Numbered from the stretch's first letter, positions 47,566 to 56,511 are shown. The stretch is DNA of 64,000 nucleotides from Solwaraspora sp. WMMD1047 (GCF_029626155.1 NZ_JARUBL010000001.1:1178001-1242000), one strand, 5' to 3'. Translations and numbers: made by a program. Notes: generated by a model not told the origin, from the letters alone.

Positions 47566-49065
47566 GTGGACGTGATCAGAGTCAGCGGAGGCGCCCGGCT
47601 CGCCGGGCGGGTACACGTGGTCGGGGCCAAGAACTCGGCGCTCAAACTGATGGCCGCCGCGCTGCTGGCCCCCGGCCGGAGCGTGATCACAAACGTGCCG
47701 CGGATCACCGACATCGCGATCATGGGTGAGGTGCTGCGCCGGCTCGGCTGTACGGTCACCTTCGCCGACGACGAGGCCGCCGGTGAACCGGTGGCGGTCG
47801 ACCAGGTGCCCGCCGACGAGGTGGTGGTCGGCGACCGGGTGGCGATCGGCGACGACGTGGTCACCGTCGGGCAGGCGGTCGGCGGCCCCGACCTGCTGCC
47901 GGTCGACACCATGACCGGCAGCGAGAGCCGGCTGGCCGGCAGCGGACCCACCGGCCCGGCGCGCCCGCCCGGCGGCGAGGCCCGGTCCCGCTCCGTGATC
48001 ATCGACGTGCCCGCCGAGCCGGGCACCGAGGCCGACTACGACCTGGTACGCCGGCTGCGCGCGTCGATCTGCGTGCTCGGGCCGCTGCTGGCCCGGCGGG
48101 GCTACGTCCGGGTGGCCCACCCGGGCGGGGACGCGATCGGCTCGCGCGGGCTGGACATGCACGTGGCCGGGCTGGCCCGGATGGGCGCCGACATCTCCGG
48201 CGAGCACGGCTTCGTCATCGCCTCGGCGCCCGACGGACTGCACGGCGCCACCATCTGGCTCGACTTTCCCAGCGTCGGCGCGACCGAGAACCTGGTGATG
48301 GCGGCGGTCCTCGCCACCGGCGAGACGGTGATCGACAACGCGGCCCGGGAGCCGGAGATCGTCGACATCTGCACGATGCTCAGCGAGATGGGCGCCCGGA
48401 TCGAGGGAGCCGGCACCTCGACGCTGCGGATCGAGGGGGTCTCCTCGCTGCGGCCGGTCCGGCACGCCACCGTGGGCGATCGGATCGTCGCCGGCACCTG
48501 GGCGTTCGCCGCCGCGATGACCCGGGGCGACGTGACAGTCACCGGCGCCAGCCCGGCGTTCCTGGAGATCGCCCTGGACAAGGTGGTCTCCGCCGGGGCG
48601 ATGGTGGAGACCCGACCGGACGAGTTCCGGGTCCGGATGGACCGGCGACCGACCGCGGTGGACGTGGTGACCCTGCCGTTCCCCGGCTTCGCGACCGACC
48701 TGCTGCCGATGGCGATCGGGCTCGCCTCGGTCAGCGACGGCGCCTCGCTGATCACCGAGAACATCTTCGACGGGCGGTTCATGTTCGTCAACGAGATGAC
48801 CCGGCTCGGCGCCGACGTCAAGACCGACGGCCACCACGCGGTGGTCCGGGGCCGGGAACGGCTCTCCAGCGCTCCGGTCCGGGCCACCGACATCCGGGCC
48901 GGCGCCGGCCTGGTGATCGCCGGCCTCTGCGCCGACGGAATCACCGAGATCTCCCACGTGCACCACGTCGACCGGGGCTACCCGGACTTCGTCGCCGACC
49001 TGCGCAACCTGGGCGTCGAGGTGGAGCGGGTCTCCGCGCCGGAGGAGCCGGCCTTCAGCCTCTAA
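47566..49065 (+). CDS. murA: UDP-N-acetylglucosamine 1-carboxyvinyltransferase with large insertion
   Basis: This enzyme catalyses the first committed step of peptidoglycan synthesis. KN at 22-23 binds substrate, and [24 protein letters not shown] and [14 protein letters not shown] are typical. The fosfomycin-site cysteine is replaced by Asp (D189 in [10 protein letters not shown]), as in mycobacteria, so intrinsic fosfomycin resistance is expected. Residues about 70-143 form a Val/Asp/Gly-rich insertion absent from the approximately 420-residue family norm; total length is 499. The GTG 47566 is chosen because TACGAT (47553-47558) lies 7 bases upstream; ATG 47557 in the same frame sits inside that box. 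It is divergent from pduO with only 61 bases between starts. Confidence 0.93.
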   Translation: MDVIRVSGGARLAGRVHVVGAKNSALKLMAAALLAPGRSVITNVPRITDIAIMGEVLRRLGCTVTFADDEAAGEPVAVDQVPADEVVVGDRVAIGDDVVTVGQAVGGPDLLPVDTMTGSESRLAGSGPTGPARPPGGEARSRSVIIDVPAEPGTEADYDLVRRLRASICVLGPLLARRGYVRVAHPGGDAIGSRGLDMHVAGLARMGADISGEHGFVIASAPDGLHGATIWLDFPSVGATENLVMAAVLATGETVIDNAAREPEIVDICTMLSEMGARIEGAGTSTLRIEGVSSLRPVRHATVGDRIVAGTWAFAAAMTRGDVTVTGASPAFLEIALDKVVSAGAMVETRPDEFRVRMDRRPTAVDVVTLPFPGFATDLLPMAIGLASVSDGASLITENIFDGRFMFVNEMTRLGADVKTDGHHAVVRGRERLSSAPVRATDIRAGAGLVIAGLCADGITEISHVHHVDRGYPDFVADLRNLGVEVERVSAPEEPAFSL

Positions 49066-49174
49066 CCGCCCGCCCGCCCGGCGCAGCGGCCCGGTCGGAC
49101 CGTCCTGAGGATGCGTTCAGGTGCTACCGATAGGGTGGTCGGCGGCAGCGGAAGCGGGCGTGAGGAGTGGCGAG

Positions 49175-50023
49175 ATGGCGGGTCGGCTGGCGGTCGTCGG
49201 AGCCGGGCTGATGGGGTCGGGCATCGCCCAGGTCGCCGCCCAGGCGGGCTGGCAGGTGACGCTGCGCGACATCGACGACGCGGCCACCCGGCGGGGCGTC
49301 GACGGCATCCGGGTCTCGCTGGAGAAGTTCGTCGCCAAGGGCCGGCTGGACGCCGGCGAGGTGGCACCGGTGCTGGACCGGATCACCACGACCACCGACC
49401 TGGCGGCGGTGGCCGACGCCGACATCGTGGTCGAGGCCGTCTTCGAGCGGCTGGAGATCAAGCAGGAGGTGTTCCGGGAGCTGGACAAGCTCTGCCGGCC
49501 CGGTGCGGTGCTCGCCACCAACACCTCCGCGATCCCGGTCACCCAGATCGCCGCGGTGACCGAGCGGCCGGAGTCCGTGGTGGGCACCCACTTCTTCTCG
49601 CCGGTGCCGATGATGAAGCTCTGCGAACTGGTCCGGGGCTACAAGACCAGCGACGAGACGCTGGCCACCGCCCGCGCGTTCGCCGAGGGGATCGGCAAGA
49701 CCTGCGTGGTGGTCAACCGCGACATCGCCGGCTTCGTCACCACCCGGCTGATCGCCGCCCTGGTGGTGGAGGCGGTCAAGCTCGTCGAGTCCGGGGTGGT
49801 CTCGCCGGAGGACCTCGACACCGCCTGCCGGCTCGGGTTCGGGCACGCCATGGGGCCGCTGGCGACCACCGACCTGACCGGCGTGGACGTGTTGCTGCAT
49901 GCGGCGAAGAACATCTACACCGACACCGCCGACGAGAAGTTCTTCCCGCCGGAGCTGCTGCAGCGCATGGTCGCCGCCGGCGACCTGGGCCGTAAAACCG
50001 GGCAGGGCTTCTACTCGTACTGA
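49175..50023 (+). CDS. 3-hydroxybutyryl-CoA dehydrogenase (3HCDH family)
   Basis: The 282-residue NAD(P)-dependent enzyme has LAVVGAGLMGSGIAQV at the N-terminus and LATNTSAIPV. The catalytic His is in VGTHFFSPVPMMKLCELV, and the C-terminal dimerisation domain has NRDIAGFVTTRLIAAL and LGFGHAMGPLATTDLTGVD. It oxidises or reduces acetoacetyl-CoA-type substrates in fatty acid, polyhydroxyalkanoate or butyrate metabolism. GAGGAG lies 7 bases before ATG 49175. A paralogous two-unit protein is encoded at 61548-63266. Confidence 0.93.
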   Translation: MAGRLAVVGAGLMGSGIAQVAAQAGWQVTLRDIDDAATRRGVDGIRVSLEKFVAKGRLDAGEVAPVLDRITTTTDLAAVADADIVVEAVFERLEIKQEVFRELDKLCRPGAVLATNTSAIPVTQIAAVTERPESVVGTHFFSPVPMMKLCELVRGYKTSDETLATARAFAEGIGKTCVVVNRDIAGFVTTRLIAALVVEAVKLVESGVVSPEDLDTACRLGFGHAMGPLATTDLTGVDVLLHAAKNIYTDTADEKFFPPELLQRMVAAGDLGRKTGQGFYSY

Positions 50024-50087
50024 CCACGGCCGCTACCGGCCACCGGGAGGCCGATCCTCCGGGTACGCCGGTAGGCTGCCGGGTGGT

Positions 50088-51377
50088 ATGAGCGATGACC
50101 CCTTGATCACGAGCCTCACCGCCGCCGTGCAGGCCAGTCCCGGTGATCTGCCGCTGCGGCTGCACCTGGCCGGGCTGCTGCTGGACGCCGGACGGACGCC
50201 CGAGGCGATCACCCACCTGGCGGGAGTGCTCGCCAGCGATCCGGGCAACGGTCCGGCGCAGACGCTGATGCAGCGCGCGCTGTCGCCCGTACCCGCAAAG
50301 CCGCCGCCGACCGGCACGGACCCGGCGCCGGACGCGGACCCGGCGGGGGAGGGTGATCCGCTCGGGGCCTTCGAGCGGGAACTCGCCGACGTGGTGCCGC
50401 CCCGGTACGCGCCGGCCGAGAAGTCGACCTCGTCGCCGGGACTCGATCCGGCGCCGGCCGGGAGCGAGCCGGAGCCGGTACGCGGCGAGCAGGACGGGAT
50501 GTTCGAGGTCGAGTCGGCGGGCGTGCGGCTGGCCGACGTGGGCGGCATGACCGCCGTCAAGGAGCGGCTGGAGCTGGCCTTTCTCGGGCCGTTGCGCAAT
50601 CCCGAGCTGCGCAAGCTGTTCGGCAAGAGCCTGCGCGGCGGGCTGATGCTGTACGGGCCGCCCGGTTGCGGCAAGACCTTCCTGGCCCGGGCGGTGGCCG
50701 GCGAGATGGGGGCCAAGTTCATCTCACTGTCCATCGTGGATGTCCTCGACATCTGGATTGGCAGGTCGGAACGGAACCTGCACGAGCTGTTCCAGGCCGC
50801 CCGCCGCAACGCGCCGTGCGTGCTGTTCCTCGACGAGGTGGACGCGCTCGGGCAGAAGCGGTCCCGGATGAACTCCAGCTCGATGCGGACCGTCGGCAAC
50901 CAGTTGCTGGCCGAGCTGGACGGGGTGGAGGGCGACAACGACGGCCTCTTCGTGCTGGCCGCGACGAACACGCCGTGGGAGGTGGACACCGCGCTGCGCC
51001 GGCCCGGCCGGCTGGACCGGATGGTGCTGGTGCTGCCGCCCGACGTCGAGGCCCGGGACGCGATCCTGCGGCTGCACCTGCGGGACCGGCCGATCGCCGG
51101 CATCGACCTGCCGCGGATCGTCGCCGCCACCGAGGACTTCTCCGGCGCCGACCTGGCCCACCTCTGCGAGACCGCGGCCGAGTACGCGATGGCCGACTCG
51201 ATCCGCACCGGCGAGGTACGCATGATCGAGCAGCGGGACTTCGACCGCGCGGTGCGGGAGATCCGGCCGTCGACGCGGGCCTGGTTCGACGCCGCCCGCA
51301 ACGTGGCGATGTTCGCCAACGAGGGTGGCGTCTACGACGACCTGGTCGCCTACCTGAAGCAACGCAAGCTGCTCTGA
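50088..51377 (+). CDS. AAA ATPase with N-terminal TPR (p97/FtsH-like single AAA domain)
   Basis: The 429-residue protein starts with a TPR-like pair of helices (residues 5-65), then a Pro/Glu/Asp-rich linker (65-140). One AAA module follows: VGGMTAVKERLE, Walker A GPPGCGKT 190-197, Walker B VLFLDE 245-250, sensor AATNTPWEVD, arginine finger region RRPGRLDR 304-311, and a lid with DFSGADLAHLCETA. The pattern is closest to classic AAA unfoldases of the Cdc48/FtsH type, but with no protease domain. TAGGCT at 50072-50077 is 10 bases before the ATG. The TGA overlaps the ATG of the membrane TPR gene, so the two are coupled and probably form one complex. No named function is known to me. Confidence 0.85.
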   Translation: MSDDPLITSLTAAVQASPGDLPLRLHLAGLLLDAGRTPEAITHLAGVLASDPGNGPAQTLMQRALSPVPAKPPPTGTDPAPDADPAGEGDPLGAFERELADVVPPRYAPAEKSTSSPGLDPAPAGSEPEPVRGEQDGMFEVESAGVRLADVGGMTAVKERLELAFLGPLRNPELRKLFGKSLRGGLMLYGPPGCGKTFLARAVAGEMGAKFISLSIVDVLDIWIGRSERNLHELFQAARRNAPCVLFLDEVDALGQKRSRMNSSSMRTVGNQLLAELDGVEGDNDGLFVLAATNTPWEVDTALRRPGRLDRMVLVLPPDVEARDAILRLHLRDRPIAGIDLPRIVAATEDFSGADLAHLCETAAEYAMADSIRTGEVRMIEQRDFDRAVREIRPSTRAWFDAARNVAMFANEGGVYDDLVAYLKQRKLL

Positions 51378-52531
51378 TGACGGCGCCGAGCGGGCCGGGG
51401 GCCGACACCGCCCCGGCCGCCGCCGGGGACCGGACGCGGCACGCTGTGGCGCGGGCGCTGCAACTGGCGAACCTGGGCCGGCTGGGCGAGGCGGTGCCGC
51501 TGGTGCAGCAGGTGCTCGCCACCGAACCGGAGAACGTCTCGGCGCTGCACGTGCTGGCGTACATCCTGCAGCGCGCCGGCCGGTACGCCGAGATGCTGGC
51601 GGTCGCCCGGCAGGCGGCGGCGCTGGCGCCGGACGATCCGACCACGCACCGGCAGCTCGCCCGGGCGTGGCAGGGGCTGGGCCGGGCCCGGGAGGCGGTG
51701 GCCGCCGCCGGTGAGGCGCACCGGCTGGACCCGGAGGACTTCCGCAACGACGTGGTGCTTGCCGACGCCCTGCTGGCCGCCGGTGGCACCCGCAACATCG
51801 TGGCTGCCGGCGCGGCGACCCACCGGGCCCGGCAACTGGCGCCGGATGAGGTCGACGCGCACCTCGCCGAGGGTGACGTGCAGCGCCGGATGGCCGAGTT
51901 CGGTCGGGCCGGGCGGGCCTACCGGCACGGGCTGGCGCTGGAACCGGACAATCCGCGGGCGCTCTACAAGCTGGCCACCCTCGACTCCGACCGGGGCCGG
52001 GCGCTGCGCGCCTCACCGCTGCTGGGCGGAACGCTGCAGGCCGCGCCGACCGACCCGACGGCGTTGACCGCCGCCACCTACGGTGCCCGCCGGGCGCTCT
52101 GGCTGCTCACCGACGCCGCGACCGTGCTGCTGCTGGTAGCGGCGATCTTCACCGGCAACTGGCGGTCGGAGCAGGCCGGGCCGGCGGGGGTGGCGGTCGG
52201 GGTGCTGGCGGTGCTGGTCGGGGTCGGCGGGACGGGCTGGTTCCTGCGCTGGCGGCTGGGGCGGCTGGCCGGGCCGACTCGGACGCTGATCCGCAGAAAC
52301 CTGCGCCGCCCGACGTTCCTGCTCGCCGGGGTGCGGCTGGTCGGGGTGGCGCTCGGGGGGCTGCTGCTGGCGGTGGATCCGGCGCCGGGGGAGGAGAGCG
52401 GCCTGGACGCGGCCGCGATCGTGCTGATCATGGTGCCGTTCCTGCTGCTGGTGCTGCGGGCGCGCAACTGGCTTCTGAACGAGGCGTACTACCTGCTGCG
52501 CCGACTGTGGTTCCGCGCCCGGACCGGCTAG
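51377..52531 (+). CDS. TPR-repeat membrane protein, partner of the AAA ATPase
   Basis: The 384-residue protein has about six TPR units in the first 230 residues (ARALQLANLGRLGEAVPLVQ, HVLAYILQRAGRYAEMLAVAR, and so on). Four hydrophobic segments follow: LWLLTDAATVLLLVAAIF; a second in VAVGVLAVLVGVGGTGWFL; a third around LLAGVRLVGVALGGLLLAV; a fourth AAIVLIMVPFLLLVL. The TPR part would be cytoplasmic and could hand clients to, or recruit, the AAA protein. Start ATG 51377 overlaps the ATPase stop by one base. Its stop shares CTAG with the convergent ABC permease gene. Confidence 0.8.
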   Translation: MTAPSGPGADTAPAAAGDRTRHAVARALQLANLGRLGEAVPLVQQVLATEPENVSALHVLAYILQRAGRYAEMLAVARQAAALAPDDPTTHRQLARAWQGLGRAREAVAAAGEAHRLDPEDFRNDVVLADALLAAGGTRNIVAAGAATHRARQLAPDEVDAHLAEGDVQRRMAEFGRAGRAYRHGLALEPDNPRALYKLATLDSDRGRALRASPLLGGTLQAAPTDPTALTAATYGARRALWLLTDAATVLLLVAAIFTGNWRSEQAGPAGVAVGVLAVLVGVGGTGWFLRWRLGRLAGPTRTLIRRNLRRPTFLLAGVRLVGVALGGLLLAVDPAPGEESGLDAAAIVLIMVPFLLLVLRARNWLLNEAYYLLRRLWFRARTG

Positions 52532-53367
52532 CCGTCGCGTTTGGTGGTCCAGCGGAAGGTGGTCAGGCAGAGCAGCAGGCCGATGACGCACCAGACGGCC
52601 AGCACCAGGGCGACCCGGCCCAGCTCGAACGAGCCGCCCGGCTCCTGGGCGCCGAACGACTCCGGCAGGAACACCGACCGCAGCCCCTGGCACATCCACT
52701 TCAGCGGGAACAGCGCGGCCACCTGCTGCATCCAGGTCGGCAGGCTGGTGAAGACGAAGAAGACGCCGGAGATGAACTGCAGCACCAGCGCCACCGGGGT
52801 GACCACGGCCGACGCGCTGCGCCCGCTGCGGGCCAGCGACGAGAAGGCGATCCCGCAGAGCGTGCAGGCGGTGATGCCGAGCGCCGACACCCAGCCCAGG
52901 GTCAGCCACCTGCCGGCGGTGTCCGGCAGCCGCAGGTCGAACAGGACCACGGCGACCGCGAGCAGCAGCACCGTCTCGGCCACCCCGATCACCGCCACCA
53001 TGATCACTTTGCCGGCGAAGTAGACCCACTTCGGCATCGGGGTGCCGCGCAGCCGCTTGAGCACGCCCCGGTCGCGTTCGATCGGGATCTGGATGGCCAG
53101 GCTCTGGAAGCCGACCGTCATCAGCCCGGTGGCGATCATGCCGGTGACGAAGTACTGGGTGAACTTCACCCCGCCGCCGATCTCGCCGGAGAAGATCGAG
53201 GCGAAGATCAGGATCATGATCACCGGGAAGGCCATGGTGAAGACCACCGACTCCCGGCTGCGCAGGAACTGGCGTACCTCAAGCCGCCCCTGCCGCAGGC
53301 CCAGCGCGACCGGCCCGACGGGCCCAGCCGCCGTCGTTGTCGGCGCCGTGCGAGTCTGTGTCGTCAT
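52528..53367 (-). CDS. ABC-2 type transporter permease
   Basis: The 279-residue protein has six hydrophobic segments and the ABC-2 layout: an amphipathic N-terminus, VVFTMAFPVIMILIFASIF, a loop with ERDRGVLKRLRGTPMP, and then four helices with GRSASAV and FPLKWMCQGLR. It is an export permease, DrrB-like, probably for a drug, lipid or small molecule. The start overlaps the ATP-binding gene stop by four bases (ATGA at 53367-53364), so the two are co-translated. The stop codon shares CTAG (52528-52531) with the TPR gene. Confidence 0.9.
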   Translation of the reverse strand: MTTQTRTAPTTTAAGPVGPVALGLRQGRLEVRQFLRSRESVVFTMAFPVIMILIFASIFSGEIGGGVKFTQYFVTGMIATGLMTVGFQSLAIQIPIERDRGVLKRLRGTPMPKWVYFAGKVIMVAVIGVAETVLLLAVAVVLFDLRLPDTAGRWLTLGWVSALGITACTLCGIAFSSLARSGRSASAVVTPVALVLQFISGVFFVFTSLPTWMQQVAALFPLKWMCQGLRSVFLPESFGAQEPGGSFELGRVALVLAVWCVIGLLLCLTTFRWTTKRDG

Positions 53368-54212
53368 GCGTGTCCGATCATCCGCAGGTAGACGTCCTCA
53401 AGCGTGGGACGGGTCACGGTGAGCCCGGGTACCTCGCCGCCGAAGCGCGCGGCCAACTCGGCGACCAGCGCCGTCGGCGTCGCGCTCTCCGCGCGCTCCA
53501 CCACCCCACCGGGGGTACGCCAGGAGACGGTCGCCAGCGCCTCCTGCCGGTTGCCCAGCCGGTCCGGGGTGGCCACCTCGACCAGCCGACCGCCGGCGAT
53601 CACCCCGACCCGGTCGGCCAGCGCCTCGGCCTCCTCCAGGTAGTGGGTGGTGAGCACGATCGTGGTGCCGGCGGCGGCCAGGTCCCGGATCAGCTCCCAG
53701 AACTCGCGCCGCGCCTCCGGATCGAAGCCGGTGGTGGGCTCGTCGAGGAAGAGCAGTTCGGGCCGGCCGATGATGCCCAACGCCACGTCGAGGCGGCGCT
53801 TCTGCCCGCCGGAGAGGGTGTGCGTACGGGCGTTCGCCTTCGCGGCCAGCCCGACCCGGTCGATCACCAGCGCCGGGTCGTCGGCGGTGGGGTAGAAGGC
53901 GGCGAAGTGGTGCACCACCTCGCCGACGGTCAACTCGTCGAACTCGCCGGTGCCCTGCAACACGATCCCGACCCGGGACCGCCAGCCCTGGTCGGCCCGG
54001 GCCGGGTCGACGCCGAGCACGCTCACCTCACCGGCGTCGCGTTGCCGGTAGCCCTCCAGGATCTCCACGGTCGTGGTCTTGCCGGCGCCGTTGGGGCCGA
54101 GTAGGGCGAACACCTCGCCGGCCCGGACCGCCAGATCGAGGCCGGCGACCGCCGGGCTGCCCGCGTACGACTTGCGCAGGCCCCGGACGGAGATCGCGAG
54201 CTGGTCTGTCAT
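53364..54212 (-). CDS. ABC transporter ATP-binding protein (DrrA-like)
   Basis: The 282-residue ATPase has Walker A LLGPNGAGKTTT, the Q loop in VGIVLQGTGEF, ABC signature TLSGGQKRRLD, Walker B LLFLDEPTTGFDP and the H loop in VLTTHYLEEAE. A C-terminal regulatory tail of about 60 residues is usual for DrrA-type exporters. It pairs with the ABC-2 permease. The start at 54212 is preferred; a TTG at 54221 extends it by three residues. A CATAGT box on the minus strand 8 bases upstream suggests a leaderless or very short leader. Confidence 0.92.
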   Translation of the reverse strand: MTDQLAISVRGLRKSYAGSPAVAGLDLAVRAGEVFALLGPNGAGKTTTVEILEGYRQRDAGEVSVLGVDPARADQGWRSRVGIVLQGTGEFDELTVGEVVHHFAAFYPTADDPALVIDRVGLAAKANARTHTLSGGQKRRLDVALGIIGRPELLFLDEPTTGFDPEARREFWELIRDLAAAGTTIVLTTHYLEEAEALADRVGVIAGGRLVEVATPDRLGNRQEALATVSWRTPGGVVERAESATPTALVAELAARFGGEVPGLTVTRPTLEDVYLRMIGHA

Positions 54213-54261
54213 GGGGTACAACTATGGCCGGCCCGCCCGGACGGGTCGGCCGCGGGGCCGG

Positions 54262-54561
54262 TCAGATCGTCGTCGGCTCGTACGTCATGCAGTCGGCCAT
54301 GTCCTGGCCGGCGGCGACGGTGATGGCCGGGGCCCGGCACTCCAGCTCCAGGTTGTGCCGGCAGTCGTCCCGCTTGCAGGCGCCGACCTGCGCGACCAGC
54401 GTGTCGATGCCGCCCTTGAGGGGGCTCTCGACGAAGGTGTCGCAGTGCGCGTGGTTGAGGCTGCCGATGGTGATCGCGAAGGCGCGGCAGCCGTCGTGGT
54501 TGTACGAGCACCCCGTGACGGTGCACTCCTGGACCCGTGGCATCTCCATCATCGCGGTCAT
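54262..54561 (-). CDS. DUF1540 small cysteine-rich protein
   Basis: The 99-residue protein contains two copies of the short DUF1540 pattern. The first runs from CTVTGCSYNHDGCRAFAITIG to HCDTF, the second from GACKRDDCRHNLELECRAPAITV to DCMTY. Each offers four cysteines plus histidines, likely a zinc site. The function of the family is unknown. ATG 54561 has AGGGGG 5 bases upstream. The upstream 430 bases carry two perfect palindromes (54811-54829, 54840-54867) that may control this gene, though they are about 250 bases away. Confidence 0.85.
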   Translation of the reverse strand: MTAMMEMPRVQECTVTGCSYNHDGCRAFAITIGSLNHAHCDTFVESPLKGGIDTLVAQVGACKRDDCRHNLELECRAPAITVAAGQDMADCMTYEPTTI

Positions 54562-54810
54562 GACAGCCCCCTTTTGCGACGTTAAGCCTGATAAGAACAG
54601 AGTAAGGAGTTTCGGCTACGGGTAGGCCGGTATTCGCAGTTCAGACGACGGCCAGTACCGCCGAGAGCCTGAGCACGGCGAACGTCCGGGCCACGGACCC
54701 GATGCCGATGGTGTCAGAGCGGGCCGGGGCCGCGCGGCGCTCCGCCGACCGGCCGACGGGATTCGACCACTCGGCTCAGCGGCGGCTGGACAACATAAAG
54801 GGAAGTCGCG

Positions 54811-54829
54811 TTATGCCTCTCCGGCATAA
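54811..54829. promoter_or_regulatory. perfect 19-bp palindrome (7-5-7)
   Basis: TTATGCC, TCTCC, GGCATAA. Bases 54812-54827 match 354-369 at 15 of 16 positions. Symmetry and AT-rich ends suggest a binding site for a dimeric regulator. Confidence 0.45.
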
Positions 54830-54839
54830 TTATGACTCG

Positions 54840-54867
54840 GTTGTATATTGCTTCAACGGTATACAAC
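54840..54867. promoter_or_regulatory. perfect inverted repeat, 8-bp arms
   Basis: GTTGTATA (54840-54847) and TATACAAC (54860-54867), separated by 12 bases. Perfect complementarity in an AT-rich pocket of a GC-rich genome suggests an operator. Confidence 0.45.
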
Positions 54868-54997
54868 GTCTGGCGCGTTCACATCCGGCAGCCGGATACA
54901 TCGTCGCCAGCGTCGGGCGGTTCGTCGTGGAATGCCGTCCGTCGGGTAAGGCTGCGGCCCGCCCGGCGGGGAAGGGTTGCCGGTTCCGGAGCCGGCG

Positions 54998-55615
54998 TCA
55001 GACCCGGAAGCCGGCGGCGCGGGCGGCCTCGCGTTCGCGGCGGCGGGTCCGGGTTCGGCGGATCAGCCAGATTGCCAGCAGCACCATGACCACCAGGACC
55101 GCGAGCACCAGCACCGGCAGCAGGATCGCGATCAGCGAGACGACGATGCTGGTGGCGTCCTCGGCGGTGCTCGCGACCGGGGCGCCGACCCCGGCGGTGG
55201 CCGCGTTGATCACCGGCCGGCTGGCGGCCTTCACCCCGTGTACGCCGAGGGCGATCACCACCCCGGCGGCGATCGGCACCCACTGGTTCGACGAGAAGAA
55301 CTGGCCCGGGTCGCTCACCGTGACCGTCTCCGAGCTGGAACCGGCGCCGAAGGCCAGCCCGCCGGCGGTCGGCCGGACCACCGTCTGCACCACGTCGTTG
55401 ACGTGGTCGACCACCGGCACCTTGTCGGCGACCAGCTCGATCACGAACAGCACCGCCAGGATCGCGATCACCCAGCCGTTGCCGAGCCACTGCCAGCCGC
55501 TCGGCAGGTCGATCAGGTCGCTGTAGCGGGCGAGCAGGCCCATCAGGAGCAGCGGGATGTACGCGTTGAGCCCCGCCGACGCGGCGAGGCCGGTTCCGGT
55601 GAGGATCTCCAGCAC
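54998..55615 (-). CDS. DUF4126 family membrane protein
   Basis: The 205-residue protein has about five hydrophobic segments. Marks of the family are the start [29 protein letters not shown], the [23 protein letters not shown] loop, and two glycine-rich helices. A basic tail ([17 protein letters not shown]) ends it. The function is unknown. It begins at GTG 55615, with no obvious ribosome site, 68 bases from the divergent nucS start. Confidence 0.8.
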   Translation of the reverse strand: MLEILTGTGLAASAGLNAYIPLLLMGLLARYSDLIDLPSGWQWLGNGWVIAILAVLFVIELVADKVPVVDHVNDVVQTVVRPTAGGLAFGAGSSSETVTVSDPGQFFSSNQWVPIAAGVVIALGVHGVKAASRPVINAATAGVGAPVASTAEDATSIVVSLIAILLPVLVLAVLVVMVLLAIWLIRRTRTRRREREAARAAGFRV

Positions 55616-55683
55616 AACATCAGCATCGCATCGACGCGCCAGTCGCGCCGGGTGGCAATCGGCGGCTCCGCTACCCTCGTGCG

Positions 55684-56343
55684 GTGCGGTTGGTGATAGC
55701 GCGATGCTCGGTGGACTACGTCGGTCGACTCTCGGCGCACCTGCCGTTGGCGACCCGGTTACTGATGGTGAAGGCGGACGGGTCGGTGTCGATCCACGCC
55801 GACGACCGGGCGTACAAGCCGCTCAACTGGATGAGCCCGCCGTGCAAGCTGCAGGAGGCGCCCGGGGTCTGGCGGGTGGTGAACAAGGCCGGCGAGGAGC
55901 TGCGGATCACCCTGGAGGAGATCTTCCAGGACACCTCGTACGAGTTGGGGGTCGATCCCGGTCTGCGCAAGGACGGCGTCGAGGCGCACCTGCAGGAGTT
56001 GCTGGCGGCCAATCCGACCACCCTGGGCGAGGGCTATACCCTGGTACGCCGGGAGTACATGACGGCGATCGGCCCGGTCGACCTGCTCTGCCGGGACGCC
56101 GAGGCGGGCACCGTGGCGGTGGAGGTGAAGCGGCGCGGTGAGATCGACGGGGTCGAGCAGCTCACCCGCTATCTGGAGCTGCTCAACCGGGATCCGCTGC
56201 TCGCCCCGGTGGCCGGGGTGTTCGCCGCGCAGGAGATCAAGCCGCAGGCCCGGGTGCTCGCCGGTGACCGGGGCATCCGCTGCGTGGTCGTCGACTACGA
56301 CAAGCTACGCGGCATCGAACGCGACGAGCTGACCCTCTTCTGA
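55684..56343 (+). CDS. nucS: mismatch-specific endonuclease NucS/EndoMS
   Basis: The 219-residue protein is the actinobacterial non-canonical mismatch repair nuclease, which cuts both strands at G-T, G-G and T-T mispairs with the beta clamp. It starts [17 protein letters not shown] RecB-like catalytic core in the C-terminal half contains [33 protein letters not shown], giving the D-ExK-Q-Y set. The last residues LTLF resemble the clamp-binding tail. The GTG 55684 has TACCCT (55672-55677) 6 bases upstream and no ribosome site: leaderless. In M. tuberculosis nucS is also close to the murA region. Confidence 0.94.
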   Translation: MRLVIARCSVDYVGRLSAHLPLATRLLMVKADGSVSIHADDRAYKPLNWMSPPCKLQEAPGVWRVVNKAGEELRITLEEIFQDTSYELGVDPGLRKDGVEAHLQELLAANPTTLGEGYTLVRREYMTAIGPVDLLCRDAEAGTVAVEVKRRGEIDGVEQLTRYLELLNRDPLLAPVAGVFAAQEIKPQARVLAGDRGIRCVVVDYDKLRGIERDELTLF

Positions 56344-56511
56344 CCTGTCAGGGGAGCGACAGCCTTCCGGCCAGCACCGCGTTCGCCGCATGGTCGCCCA
56401 CGTACGCTCCTGGCCACGGCGATCGACGCCTCGAACGCGGCGGCGTGGACCGACACCCGGGTACTCCTTGCCATGGCCTGGTTCGCCGGACCGGTGATCG
56501 CTGCGGTGGTG

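Larger units (their letters stand above)
54562..54997. other. gene-free region with two operator-like palindromes
   Basis: These 436 bases between two minus-strand genes hold no credible protein. The part around 54780-54870 is clearly more AT-rich than the rest of the window. Two perfect inverted repeats lie 10 bases apart there. Short frames in this region have no ribosome site and no recognisable sequence. Confidence 0.5.

Noticed and set aside
54832-55089. Small plus-strand ORF starting MTRLYIASTVYN
   Set aside because: It starts between the two palindromes, has no ribosome site and then runs antisense to the DUF4126 gene.
56344-56511. Gene remnant between nucS and vapC
   Set aside because: Scattered Ala/Arg-rich frames on both strands without start signals or family; treated as non-coding spacer.
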